From Heterodera schachtii (lineage: Eukaryota > Nematoda > Chromadorea > Rhabditida > Heteroderidae), in contig SIJG01000007.1 in assembly GCA_023374025.1 (NCBI GenBank), forward strand, positions 1,469,852-1,533,851: a stretch of 64,000 bases of DNA, given 5' to 3'. A model generated the notes under the pieces. It had not been told where the DNA came from. It did not search any database and worked only from the letters and a program-made list of their open reading frames with translations. Positions within the stretch are counted from its first letter, which is position 1; every line of letters starts with the position of its first letter. The translations under genes were made by a program, and so were the position numbers. Of this stretch, positions 36,572-48,996 are shown one piece after another.

Positions 36572-38876
36572 ATGAAAATTCTGATCATTGGTGCCGGCGC
36601 TTCGGGCCTTCCGGCGCTGAAAACGGCATTGGAGTACGGCTTGGACGCGGTGTGCATGGAAAAGTCGTTGGATATTGGAGGGCTATGGCGCTACAAAGAA
36701 AATCCGGGACAAGGAGAAGGGACAGTGATGAAAGTGAGAGGGCGGGGGGAGAGAAAGGGGGAGAAGAGAGAGGATGGAGGGAGGGGAGAGGAAGAGAGAG
36801 GTTGAGGGAGGGTGGAGGGAGGGAGGAAAAGGAGAGAGGGGAGGGAGAGAGAGAGCGCGGGAGGGCCGGGGGAAGTGGGACAGCGGAAAAAAACGGACAA
36901 ATAAGGGAAATAAGATGCCCTAAAAGTGGAGGATTTGGCAAAGGCATTGCTTCTTCCAAAACATTTCCCTTCCCCTGGTCAGTCAACGGTGATTAATTCG
37001 TCCAAAGAAATGTCGGCGTACAGTGATTTTCCACCGCCACGAGAAGCAGCCAATTACATGCACAACAGGTGGAAACCCTTGGAAAAGAGCTCAAATTAAT
37101 TAATTAATTAATTTCCTATTCCTCTCATTTTGTGAAGGGAAATGCTCAATTATTTGCGCTTATATTCCGCACATTTTGGACTTTTAAAACACATTCAATT
37201 CCAAACGGAAGTGTTAAATGTGCAACGGGTGGAGGAATTTGCACAGAATGGCAAATGGACAGTCACTTATCGGAAGACGGAGGACGAAGAGCAAAAAGTG
37301 ATGGACGACACTTTTGGTAGGGGCGAAGGCACCGGCACTTTTTTTGAACGTTTTGGAATTACGGCACTTTTGCTTTTCCGCAACTGATTCAGACGGCGTC
37401 ATGCTTTGCACTGGCCATCACTGCTCCGAACGGTGGCCAAACCCCCCTTTCCCCGGGCAGTCCCTTTTCCGTGGCCACGTCATTCACTCGCGCGCCTTTC
37501 ACACCGCAAAACCATTCGAAGACCAAACTGTTGTGGTGGTGGGCATTGGCAATGTAAAATTCTCGGACAATGATTAAATTCAATGGACTAATTAACGCAC
37601 TTTCAGTCCGGGGGCGATATTGCGGTGGAACTGAGCAAAGTTGCCAAAAAGGTGGGCCCATGGATTAAGATCGGTCGAATTGTGTCCCTGAAGGTGTATT
37701 TGTCGACCCGGACGGGCTCGTGGGTGATCAACAGAGTGTGGGAGAAGGGCCACCCCACTGACGCGGTACTGCTCAACCGATTCGCATTTGCCCTGCGGGC
37801 GATCACTCCGCGCAGTGTCCAAAACAGGCAAAGAATGGCAATTAATTGGGCACCTCGCAATTCTTCCCCCCCCCCCCCCCCGCGGCCTTCAGATTGATTG
37901 AGCGCAAGTTGAACCTTCGCTTTGACCACGAACGGTACGGCCTTCGCCCGTCCCATCGCTTTTTGGAGGCGCACGTAACAGTGAACGACGAACTGCCCAA
38001 TCGAATCGCAAGCGGAACAGTGGTGATGAAGCCGAACATTCAGAAGCTGGCGGAGAAGGACGTGGTGAGAAACGGAAGGGACCGACGGGACGAACATCGG
38101 CAGACAAACCGAACCCAACAAAATACAAAATTTACGATCCCCCCCCCCCCCCCCCGGGGGGACACCATTTTGTTGTTTTGGATGACCAAACGAAGTTTCA
38201 GACTTTTGACGATGGTACGACTGTGTACGGTGTGGATACAGTAATCTTCGCCACCGGCTACAACTTCTTCTTTCCTCAGCTGGAGAATGGCAGATTGATT
38301 TCTGTACAGGACAACAAAACACTTTTGTACAAATTGATGTTTCCGCACGATCTGTCGCCTAAGGCAATTTTTTGGTGGAACAGACAAAAAGCATTGATTG
38401 AGAATACATCAACCCAAGTACGGCTTGTTGAATTCAGAACACTTTGGCCATCATCGGCCTCATCCAACCCACCGGCTCCATTATGCCCATTTCGGAAATG
38501 CAGGCGCGGCTGTTTTGTGCCCAATTGGTCGGTGACATTTCACTCCCGCAAAAGGCACAGATGGAAGCCGACGCATTGGCACAAGCGCGAAGGATTAGCA
38601 AGGAATTTGTGAACAGACCACGGCACACAATTCAAGTGGGACAATTTCAATCACTTTTGGGAATGGTTTTTCATCCTCAAAAAGGTGCAATACGTGGATT
38701 ACATGGACGAGTTGGCCAAGTTGGTCGGCTGCAAGCCGAAATTGGTCGGACGCATTTTCACTGATCCATGCTTGGCCAAAGTTCTCCTCTTCAACGGCCT
38801 CGTGCCGTACCAATTCCGATTGGATGGGCCCCACCGATGGGAAGGGGCGCGAAATGGCAATTTTGGAGATGGATGA
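36572..38876 (+). CDS. Flavin-containing monooxygenase (FMO)
   Basis: NADPH- and O2-dependent oxygenase of soft nucleophiles. Exons 36572-36733, 36983-37068, 37138-37317, 37393-37553, 37607-37827, 37893-38063, 38202-38363, 38438-38635 and 38685-38876. Motifs: MKILIIGAGASGLPA (FAD GxGxSG), TSKEMSAYSDFPPP-type segment, LCTGHH, VVVVGIGNSGGDIAVELS (NADPH GxGxSGxD), YLSTRTGSWVINRV, NDELPNRIASGTVVMKPNI, DTVIFATGYNFFFP (FATGY) and LAIIGLIQPTGSIMPISEMQ. Two introns (after 37827 and 38363) keep phase only with GC donors (ACAG/GCAAAG and CTAAG/GCAATT). As written the protein ends WEGARNGNFGDG at 38876. Removing one base near 38860 would give the expected WEGARNAILEMDERMF and extend to 38985, so a 1-base error or frameshift is likely. 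A G/A-rich simple repeat fills the first intron. Confidence 0.9.
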
Positions 38877-39166
38877 GCGGATGTTTGAGAACACAATGAC
38901 GAGGAAGACGAGAGAAGAGACGAAAGGGAAGAAGAGGGCGAAGATGGGCGGGGGATTGGCCAGATCGATCAGCGGATACATTTGAAGGGGGGGGGGGGAA
39001 GAGGAGGACACACTGATGACAAACCAAACATAACCAACGCACTTTTCTTGTTTTAACCTTGGAAATTGCATTTGACACCACCCGAGAAGAAAATATCAGT
39101 TTATCCAAAGGATTGATGTTTCATTTACATGGGGAAATACAATTCAGTGTAATATCGTGTAATTGG

Positions 39167-39678
39167 TCACTTTTTACCGTTGTTGGACTGTCTCAGATAC
39201 GTTTTCGCTTTGATCAGATCCATCACCCGTTTGTGGCCCCAATTCTTTGCCAATTCGTAAGCATCTTGTCCCTGTCCATTTTTCACATCCAATCGCGCCC
39301 CGTGTTGCAGCAAAAGTTGACAAACGTCGACGTTGCCGCCTTGCGCCGCGTACATCAGCGCAGTCCAGCCGTGTTTGTTCGGCACATTCACACAATTGGC
39401 ATCCTCCGCAATAATACGCTAAACATTCAAAAAACTTAGGCTCATCTCTTTTATTTAGTCTTTTTCACCTCCACCAAATCATAAACGCCCAAAAAAGAGG
39501 CTGATCGGATGCTCAAACTGTAGCCTTTTCTCGGATCTTTAAATGGCACTTTGATGAATTCGTCGATTATGTCTAAACTAAGCTCCTGCTCAAACTCATG
39601 CCGTTCGACCTCGTCGTTGAAGCACACTTGTTGATTCTTCTTTTGGTTTAAAAACTTTCTAAGTGCCATTTTATACAA
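39167..39678 (-). CDS. Small ankyrin-repeat protein
   Basis: Two exons, 39469-39678 (ATG at 39678, or internal ATG at 39669) and 39167-39418, joined in phase by a 50-bp intron (GTGGAG/GTGAAA to TTTAG/CGTATT). Exon 1 reads ALRKFLNQKKNQQVCFNDEV and ends SFLGVYDLVE. Exon 2 continues RIIAEDANCVNVPNKHGWTA, then LMYAAQGGNVDVCQLLLQHG and a second repeat, ending LRQSNNGKK and a stop. The result is a protein of about 150 residues with roughly two and a half ankyrin repeats. No further domain, so partner and role are unknown. Confidence 0.75.
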
Positions 39679-39699
39679 AATTTGTTTAGTAATTGACTA

Positions 39700-40618
39700 A
39701 AGATTGTAAAATAAATGTCAATAAAAACAACACTTGATAATTCTATCAGCTAGGGTTGAGCACCAGACCTAGAATTTGCTAACCCCGACTTTTTCAACCC
39801 CAACGGTCGGGGGCCTAACCTACTATCAACGAATAAATAAAAGGACAAATGATCCCGTGTAATTTATATGAAAATTAACTGCAAAAATCTATGATTTTTA
39901 TCATGTGATTTTATCAATGATTTTTCGAAAAAAGCCTTAAACTGGGCTATAACTTTTGATAGAGACATCGTAGAATGCTGAAACGAGTACCATTCGATTC
40001 CTCTCCACTATAGGAATCGATTGATATATGATAAGACTCGCTATTTCTTTTTTCGAAAAATCATTGACAAAATCAAGATGAAAACATTGATAAAAATCAT
40101 AGATTTTTGCAGTTTTGACGTCAGATTCTTGACTTAAAACTACCCTAGAAAAGTGCTTTCCATTGTCGGGGCCATGAAATTTTTATGTGGGGGGGGGGTA
40201 GCAAAACCTACAAGTACCAGAAGTTTTACGGTAGCAGGAATGGGACCCACGCAAAACTCTCGCTCCCGTAAAAAATCACGCTAGCCATGTATAAGTGGGA
40301 GAAATGAATTCCAACGGTCGCCGGATTCTCGCTTCGCCGGCTTTAATGAAAATAGGATTTGTTTTTAAAATTAACAAAATGTTTGGCATAACATTTGGCA
40401 AAATGTCTCTGAATAAAAATGAAATTTTCGTTAGTCTTTCGTCTCTGTTGTTCTTTCATCTCTTAAAGTCGTTGACGTTAACGCTAACATGTAATGCTAA
40501 AAGAAATACTTTTTGATAATTTAAATTTATTTTAGCGTTTTTATTACCTTTTTAATAAATTTATAATTTTGCATAAATTCACGACTCTTCTTTCTCACTT
40601 TCCTTTCAATTCAACAAA
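39700..40618. other. Intergenic region upstream of V-ATPase B, with an inverted repeat
   Basis: At 39888-39912 and 40089-40113, a perfect 25-bp inverted repeat starting CTGCAAAAATCTATGATTTT, extended imperfectly inward by TTTTTCGAAAAA matches. This is a non-coding fold-back of about 226 bp resembling a MITE; I see no target duplication. A smaller palindrome (CGGTCGGGG/CCCCGAC) is at 39785-39812. The rest is AT-rich. Confidence 0.55.
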
Positions 40619-42683
<2,065 letters not shown>

Positions 42684-42689
42684 GCGAAG

Positions 42690-43260
42690 AGTTGTTAATT
42701 AGTCTGACAGATATCCACTTAAAGATTCCATAATTATTCACTTGTGTGATTTACGTTATGTCATTGACTGGATTTTTGCATATTTGCGGATAGTCATTAT
42801 TGCTTGTATTGTATTAGTACCAATGATGATAACAATATACTTTACCTACTTTAAATTAAGGCAATTGAGTAGCGTAAGTTTGAAAGTCGGGATTTGCTTT
42901 ATGTTAGGATTACCGTGATTCAAATCCTCCTGATTTTATCGGGATACTGACTCCCATGGGCAAAAATTATTTAACAAATGAGGCAATAGTGTGGCAACCG
43001 TCAATTGGTATCCCACGAAAAATTTAAAAATTTGGCAGGTGTCTTTCCTAGGGCTTAATGGCGCGGTTTTCCAAAAAACTTTTGGAAACATTGGGGGAGG
43101 GGGTCCGGCAGTGCCGATAGGCGCTGCCGGGAAAAAATTGGAATTTTGAGTGCGATTTGTTAACAAATTTTGTCAAAAAAATGTTTAAAATTTGAAGAAA
43201 AAGTTCGAACATTTTGCCAAATATACCTAATTTTCAAAAAATTATGCGTTTTTCGGAACC
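42690..43260. other. V-ATPase 3' flank and hairpin-bearing repeat (copy 2)
   Basis: AT-rich, no coding signal. From about 43060 the sequence matches the repeat at 16725-16830, including the GATA-loop hairpin at 43105-43130 (CCGGCAGTGCC, GATA, GGCGCTGCCGG). Confidence 0.6.
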
Positions 43261-43261
43261 C

Positions 43262-43723
43262 GTCAGTTGGGCCCTCACGATTGGGCCCCCACGTTTGGGC
43301 CCTCACGTTTGGGCCCCACACGTTTGGGCCCCAGCATGCTTTTCCATGATAGCTTTTTTCTTTGGCATCCAAATTCAATATTGTTGGTATCATTCGAAAG
43401 CTCTTCACATGCTCTATTAGCCTTACAAAAAGCGGATAGATTTTAAAGCCTGAAAAAATTTTTAATATGAAAAAACTTCAAAATTTCGAGTTTTTCACAA
43501 TTTTCGTGTGTAACTTTTTTGGTAATTGTCTAATCGCGAAGCAATACCTTAGAAAAAGCTTTTAAACATGTTAAGCTATCGAATGATACCAAGTTTATTG
43601 GATTTGGATAACAAATAAAAAAGTTATAGAAAGTTATAGCGGAAAAATATGCTGGGGCCCAAACGTGGGGGCCCAAACGTGAGGGCCCAAACGTGGGGGC
43701 CCAATCGTGAGGGCCCAACTGAC
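43262..43723. mobile_element. Fold-back element with GGGCCC-rich ends, 462 bp
   Basis: Ends are inverted copies starting GTCAGTTGGGCCCTCACGAT. About 75 bp at each end is a tandem array of a unit of about 14 bp (TTGGGCCCTCACGT), and inner arms match further (GGTATCATTCGAAAGCT against AGCTATCGAATGATACC). No open frame and no clear target duplication. Confidence 0.75.
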
Positions 43724-43738
43724 GTAGACCGGCGTTTT

Positions 43739-43886
43739 TGTCACTTTTTTATCAAAAGACCACAAAAATCCTCAAATTTCTCAAAAGACCACAAAAATCC
43801 GCAAATCCTTATTTTTCAAAAAAATCCTCTTTGACCCTCTAAAAGACCACAAAATGAGTAAAAATACTCAGATATCACATCTCTGA
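43739..43886. repeat. Short tandem repeat (AAAAGACCACAAAAATCC)
   Basis: Three to four imperfect copies, ending in GATATCACATCTCTG. A related AAATGAGGATTTTT array with the similar end GATCACATCTCTG lies at 45355-45473. CAGAGATGTGATC, read on the other strand, resembles a hAT-type terminus. Confidence 0.5.
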
Positions 43887-43921
43887 ATTAAACCAATTAA
43901 TGTTTTTAAAACAAATTTTCA

Positions 43922-44037
43922 GCAAGAGAATGGGATGCAGTGGAGCGGGCCTTAGACGAGCTTCTGGCCCGCCGCCAGCGGGGCGAGCCGCCAAACGGAT
44001 GGAATCGCCGAGCGCCGCCGGCGGGGCGACCGACCTG
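43922..44037 (+). pseudogene. Orphan exon paralogous to exon 3 of the chimeric gene
   Basis: After AATTTTCAG it reads AREWDAVERALDELLARRQR followed by GEPPNGWNRRAPPAGRPT and a stop. It is about 65% similar to the start of 44412-44677 (ARQWDEIERALDEALEQRRR), and the preceding 30 bp of intron are also shared (CCAATTARTGTTT, TAAAACAAA). No start exon remains to its left because transposon sequence begins at once. It is a leftover of a tandem duplication. Confidence 0.6.
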
Positions 44038-44224
44038 AGCAAACGGTAGGTAGGATAAATTGTATAAAAAATTAGTTTGGCTGACAGCTAAATTAGAGAA
44101 TTGTCACTGGAATTCTAAAATAGCGGGGGGAACTCCCCGAATTTGCATTTTGATTCCTTTATTTATCTCTTAAAATTTATTGTAACTGATCATTCCTTTA
44201 GAAATTAAGTCACAAAATTCGAAA

Positions 44225-44941
44225 ATGGCTTATCCTTTTGTTTTATTAGGCATTTTGATTGGAATGTCCGTAGGTTTTCATTTGTTTTTTTAAGGGTTAG
44301 TCTGCGTGGTGTCAGACGACGAAGAACGTCGGCAAATTAGAGAATGGATGGAGGAGCTGAGGCGCCTGGGTAAGAACTAAACCAATTAGTGTTTCTAAAA
44401 CAAAATTTCAGCGCGTCAGTGGGATGAAATCGAGAGGGCGCTCGATGAAGCGCTGGAACAGCGCCGTCGGCGGGGCGCGCTGCCCGATGTCACCGAATGG
44501 GTGCCGCCCGCTGGCGGCGCTGAGGAAGGAGGAGGGGCGGAGGAAGGAGGAGGAGGGGCGGAGGGAGGAGGAGAAGTGGACTTCGTGAAGTGCTCTGTTG
44601 GTTTTTCGTGGGAGAGATCATTGGACGGGGCAGTCTCGCCGGGTATATCGTCCGCAGTTCTTTCGTTGACCCGGTAAAATTCTCGATTAGATATTCTTCC
44701 TGTTCTAAACCTAGTTTTGCAAAAAATGCAAAGCCAGGAGAGGAAGGAGACCACTTTAGTGGCTGGACCTATTAATTTTTGTTAAATTAAGAAAATTGGC
44801 TAATGTGGTTTATCCCCCACAAAAATTTTTAGATTTCAAAATAAAATAAAAATCTCAGGTCAACGGAAAGCTGATCAAACATGGCCACTGGCGGACGAAC
44901 AAATTGATCGAACGCAAGAAACAATGGACGCAAAATTCATG
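44225..44941 (+). CDS. Small chimeric gene: leader, helix, captured ATP synthase g exon
   Basis: Exons 44225-44273 and 44301-44369 and the exon from 44412 join in phase by GT-AG introns. They encode a hydrophobic leader or signal peptide (MAYPFVLLGILIGMSVVCVV), a charged helix (DDEERRQIREWMEELRRLAR then QWDEIERALDEALEQRRR) and a Gly/Glu-rich stretch. From about 44588 the DNA is about 93% identical to exon 4 of ATP synthase subunit g (49243-49340, other strand), including its donor and about 15 bp of intron. One base is missing at the entry (CGTGAAG against CGTGGAAG). As written the frame therefore shifts and stops at 44677. In the ATP synthase frame it would read LCWFFVGEIIGRGSLAGYIV, and its donor joins in phase to an exon at 44859-44941 (VNGKLIKHGHWRTNKLIERK, then a stop). 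Function unknown. Confidence 0.5.
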
Positions 44942-45270
44942 ATCAGCGCTTTTTCAAACCAAAATTTATTGTAAAAATTTTAAAAATAATAAAACATTTG
45001 GAAAGGTTTGATGAAAAATCGTAGATTAAATCAATAATTTACAAAATCTGAGCTCAGGTTTGTGGTCAGCGCATTTTTAAGAACAATTTAAAAGCAAAAA
45101 AATTTAAGAGATGTCAATTTATTAATAAAACAATAGAAATCGAATTATTTTATTTTATTTTTTGGAGGTTTTAAATAAGATTAGTTATAGATATTTACCA
45201 AAAATTACCAATTTTGCGGCCTAATTTTGCGATTCTTGACCAATTTTTTAAGAAAAAAATAGGAATTATT

Positions 45271-45552
45271 GGGGTCCGGCGGCGTTGATAGGCGCCGTGA
45301 TTGTTTTCAAACGGAAAAATGACAGTTGACTGATTTTGTTTGCAATTTTATGATGTTTTAAAAAATGAGGATTTTTCATTCCAAATGAGGATTTTTTTGA
45401 GGTATTTTAGTGGCAAATGAGGATTTTTTATGGCTGAAATGAGGATTTTCAAAATTTTGAGATCACATCTCTGGTTTAATTATATGCCATTTTTGATTTT
45501 TTATGACTTAATTTCTAAAGGAATCAGCTATATGAATTTTAAAAGATAAATA
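45271..45552. repeat. Third hairpin copy and inverted copy of the chimeric gene's start region
   Basis: 45275-45299 is a decayed version of the GATA-loop hairpin. 45355-45473 is an AAATGAGGATTTTT tandem array ending GATCACATCTCTG. 45482-45552, read on the minus strand, is about 80% identical to 44156-44235, the 5' flank and start of the chimeric gene, and includes ATGGCATAT at 45490 where the gene has ATGGCTTAT. The copy is cut off after three codons. Confidence 0.65.
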
Positions 45553-45759
45553 AAGATGGGCCGAAATAGATATCAGAATCGAATTCTACGACCCAGAAAA
45601 CCCATAAAACAACTTTATGGGTGGTACAAAGTACACTATTACCCCGGAATTTAACCAAACCTTAAAAAAGAAAAAAATGAAAACAAAAGGATTAACTCAA
45701 TATGCGGGATGGCATGGCTTACTCATTGAATAAATCAGATAATGAAAAGCGAACCCTTA

Positions 45760-47565
45760 CAAAGGAGAGGTACCCAAGTGACGGTGGGACTTCCGAATGA
45801 AACTTACAGGGTAGGAAGATTACCCCCCCCCCCCCTTTGTATTATAAAAATTTTTTTTATTTTTGCTAAATGAAGCTTCTGGCCGAGATATGAAGCCTTT
45901 CCTTTTTGATATATCAATATCCTTTACAAAGAATGTAAAGCCAATGTGAGCGGCGATGGCCTAGTGGGTATGCCTTCCATTCATTTTTTCTTCTTCTAAA
46001 GTTCAATTCCACACCCTGCAAATAATTGTTTTTTGTTTTTTACATTTGCAAAATAATTTTTAAGCCTTTTAACATTAATAATTTGCTCATAATATTTTTT
46101 TCATTTTTATTTTACATTAATTTTGGCACATGTGATAGTTTTGGTAGAAATGAGTGAAGCAAAGGAATTTGTCACACCATGCACATCTGATCATTATAAA
46201 TTCCGAACAAAAAGTGATCTGACAGTGTTCAGGAAAATTTGTTGGGAATAAATATTTAACGGGATGAGAAAAGTTGGAAAATTCATCATTTTGTGATTCA
46301 ATGTACCCCCCCCCCCCCCTTATGCCAAGAATATCGACGGAATGACCGAAATTTTGGAGCACACACAAAGTTGGAAATGGATTAAACTTTGAAGTTTAAC
46401 AATTTCATCGCGATGGTAAAGATTTACAGGCAGATCGTCAAGGACAATGCGATCCGAAATTTTTCTGACAATTGATTTCCAAGTTCTTTAAATAAATTAA
46501 AAGTCAGATTTGTTTTTGGTACCCCACCTGAACAAATACAAATCACAAGGTTGTACGAATCCGGTACACCCTGGTGGTATTGTCTCGAGAAAAATGTTGT
46601 CCCTGGCAAAGTCAGTTGATGATGAGGGGCCTGTTGGTGCTGCTCCACCAATGGCCGTTTTCCATTGAGGCCATGAGTCCAGCAACACAACAGCTTTTTT
46701 GTTGCCGGATCACTTTCAACAAGAAATTATCAACAAAAAATTTGGCCATTTCTTTTGTCATAATATGGGAACGGCCGGCAATTGCTGTTATGTTGGGAGC
46801 CTATGAGATGTTTTTTGATTAAAAAATATATTCTGTATTTACTTCGAAAATTCCTTTTTTTGGGAAATTGGCCATTCTTTTCAGCAATAATTATGAGCAG
46901 TGGAGTATACAGTACCCCATGGGCTGAAATGATGGGGCAAATCATCATCTTCAAGGTCAAATTCCTCATCAAAATCTTTACACAAAATTCCAATGTGTTC
47001 AAAAAATCCCCTGCCAGTTGCTTTTCCTCTGGTGTTAATTGGGTGGGAGGAGGGGCTTTACCATGATAATGTTCTTGCAATAGAAGAATAACATTTGTTG
47101 GATTTATTGGCATTTATTTGGGAAATATTTTACAACGATTATTAATGCGTCGAGAGTAGATGAGAGGACCGACGAGAGGACCAACGAAACCGACAAAATT
47201 ATTCTCCCATAGAAAATAAAAATGAAAAAAATATTATGAGCAAATTATTAATGTTAAAAGGCTTAAAAATTATTTTGCAAATGTAAAAAACAAAAAACAA
47301 TTATTTGCAGGGTGTGGAATTGAACTTTAGAAGAAGAAAAAATGAATGGAAGGCATACCCACTAGGCCATCGCCGCTCACATTGGCTTTACATTCTTTGT
47401 AAAGGATTTTGGATATGTCAAAAAGGAAAAGCTTCATATCTCGGCCAGAAGCTTCATTTAGCAAAAAAAAAAAAAATTTTATAATACAAAGGGGGGGGGG
47501 GGTAATCTACCTACCCTGTAAGTTTCATTCGGAAGTCCCACCGTCACTTGGGTACCTCTCCTTTG
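45760..47565. mobile_element. DNA transposon with 350-bp inverted repeats, TTA target duplication
   Basis: Starts CAAAGGAGAGGTACCCAAGT and ends with its complement, flanked by TTA (45757-45759 and 47566-47568). The arms run to about 46110 and from about 47213 and are over 90% identical. The 1.1-kb centre holds a degenerate transposase on the minus strand: KAPPPTQLTPEEKQLAG (47.05 kb), VVLLDSWPQWK with a DDE Asp (about 46.68 kb), ETIPPGCTGFVQPCDLYLFR (about 46.55 kb) and IRCAWCDKFLCFTHF (about 46.18 kb). This set is typical of nematode DDE elements whose proteins carry IPPGxTxxxQPLDVYFFR. Frames are broken. A 3-bp TTA duplication occurs in PIF/Harbinger elements, but I do not assign a superfamily. 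Confidence 0.8.
45950..46022 (+). other. tRNA-like pol III box pair inside transposon arm
   Basis: GCGGCGATGGCCTAGTGGGTAT resembles a tRNA 5' end with an A box (TGGCCTAGTGG), and AAGTTCAATTCCACACCC resembles a T-arm B box about 45 bp on. The mirror copy is at 47310-47382. No complete cloverleaf can be drawn, so this is not annotated as a tRNA gene. Confidence 0.45.
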
Positions 47566-47705
47566 TTAGCATTTTTGCGGAATTTGACCTAACACTAACA
47601 AAAAAAAAATACAATAAAGAAAAGCATCGATTGGACTCATAAACTTTACTTGAGCCAAAGAATATGCTGATTATGAATCTGCTGAGTTTTTGTAAAATCA
47701 AGTAT

Positions 47706-48284
47706 GGTAATCGTACGCTTTACTGGTCCCACAAAAAAAGGTGAAAAAGGAATTTCAGCTTTTAAGTAGTGCACTCGGGGGTTTTCAGGGGCGCTGATCA
47801 CGAATATGACACCCATTTCAACCTATTTCCAATCCCAAACCCGAATTCGAACAATTTTTTTGTAAAAATTTTGAAAAATGTCAAAAAAGCTTTTCCATGG
47901 GTTTTCGGGGTCGCTAATCACGAACCTAAGAACAATTTTGATCAATTCCGAACCCTGGACCCGATTTCGAACAAAAGTCGAAAATTAATTTTCACCAAAA
48001 TTCATATTTATGTTCCAAAATCGAGTCAGATACATGGAATATAATAGAAAATAAGGATTCACGGTCATTTAGTGCATTTGAATCGATTTTGGATAATACG
48101 GGTGAATTGGTGAAAAATTAATTTTCGACTTTTGTTCGAATTCAGGTTCGGGATTCGAAATAGGTCGAAATGGATGTCATATTCGTGATCAGCGCCTGCG
48201 AAAACCCCTGAGTGCACAACAAAAAAAGCTCGGAATTCCTTTTTTCGACTTTTTTTTGTGAGACCAGTAAAGCGTACGATTACC
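47706..48284. mobile_element. MITE, 579 bp, with 8-bp target duplication
   Basis: Perfect 23-bp termini beginning GGTAATCGTACGCTTTACTG inside imperfect arms of about 150 bp (47706-47860 and 48120-48284), flanked by TCAAGTAT (47698-47705 and 48285-48292). No coding capacity. Internal blocks (GACCCGATTTCGAACAAAAG, TTCATATTTATG) resemble the 12936-13574 element, suggesting one family of non-autonomous elements. Confidence 0.85.
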
Positions 48285-48299
48285 TCAAGTATCACTAAA

Positions 48300-48990
48300 A
48301 ATAAACCGCAACCAAGCGGGCTCTAACCACAGACCACCGTCTCATATGACCACTAACTAAGGCCAGTAACGACTTCTGCAGACATTCTCTTTTTTTGAGC
48401 TATGTATACAATTTCTGTGTATCAGTAACGCCTGTCTAATTTTCTTAAAACTTTGGAAAAAATCATAGACAGAAAAAATCGGCTCTAGTCCAGTTTATGC
48501 GTCCCATCAAATGTTTATGCGTTCAATCAATTATTATCAGCTAAGTGAATGCTGACTTTTTTCTCCGTTCGTTAGCATGAATGTTAGATTTGGGATCAGT
48601 TACCCCGAAAACCCTTGAGTGCCAATCGCTCAAAACAAGCATTCCGAGCTGGGATTCATAATCAGCGTTTTTTACCATAGAAAAAGCTAAAAGAAAATTT
48701 TTCTCTTTTTCCCGTCGGGACACCAATTCTGGGAGATTACCCAGTTTATTAAATACTTTCACTAAAACTATTATGATTAGGAAATCCGTCACCCACATTA
48801 AACATGTTGAAATTTGAGTAGTAAGATTTCCGCTTCTAAAACACATCAAAATTTTCCAAAACGAAAACTCAAAATTGACGTAAGCTAGAAAAAGCATAGG
48901 CGAAAGAAAGCATCGTTTTTATTGTCTAATTAACAATTTTCTTTCGAGTTCCTAAGCATTACAATACAGAAATATGCATCATCTATCGAA
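48300..48990. other. AT-rich intergenic stretch
   Basis: A minus-strand open frame at 48541-48897 has a hydrophobic segment, but part of it overlaps repeat-like text (ATTCATAATCAGCG) and there is no supporting similarity. No gene called. Confidence 0.4.
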
Positions 48991-48996
48991 CGCCGA

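Noticed and set aside
36735..36900. Coding extension of FMO exon 1 through the G/A-rich tract
   Set aside because: A GT donor at 36734 restores the conserved FMO sequence in the next exon; the tract is intronic simple repeat.
43922..44037. RRAPPAGRPT as a plant-peptide (CLE or CEP) mimic of a parasitic nematode
   Set aside because: Pro-rich and basic, but it lacks the defining CLE or CEP residues, and the exon has no leader. Resemblance is superficial.
45950..46022. Functional tRNA gene
   Set aside because: A- and B-box-like motifs are present, but no acceptor or anticodon stem can be formed. Kept as a tRNA-like sequence only.
48541..48897. Minus-strand frame of 118 codons with a hydrophobic segment
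   Set aside because: No family resemblance, AT-rich, partly shared with nearby repeat text. Insufficient support.
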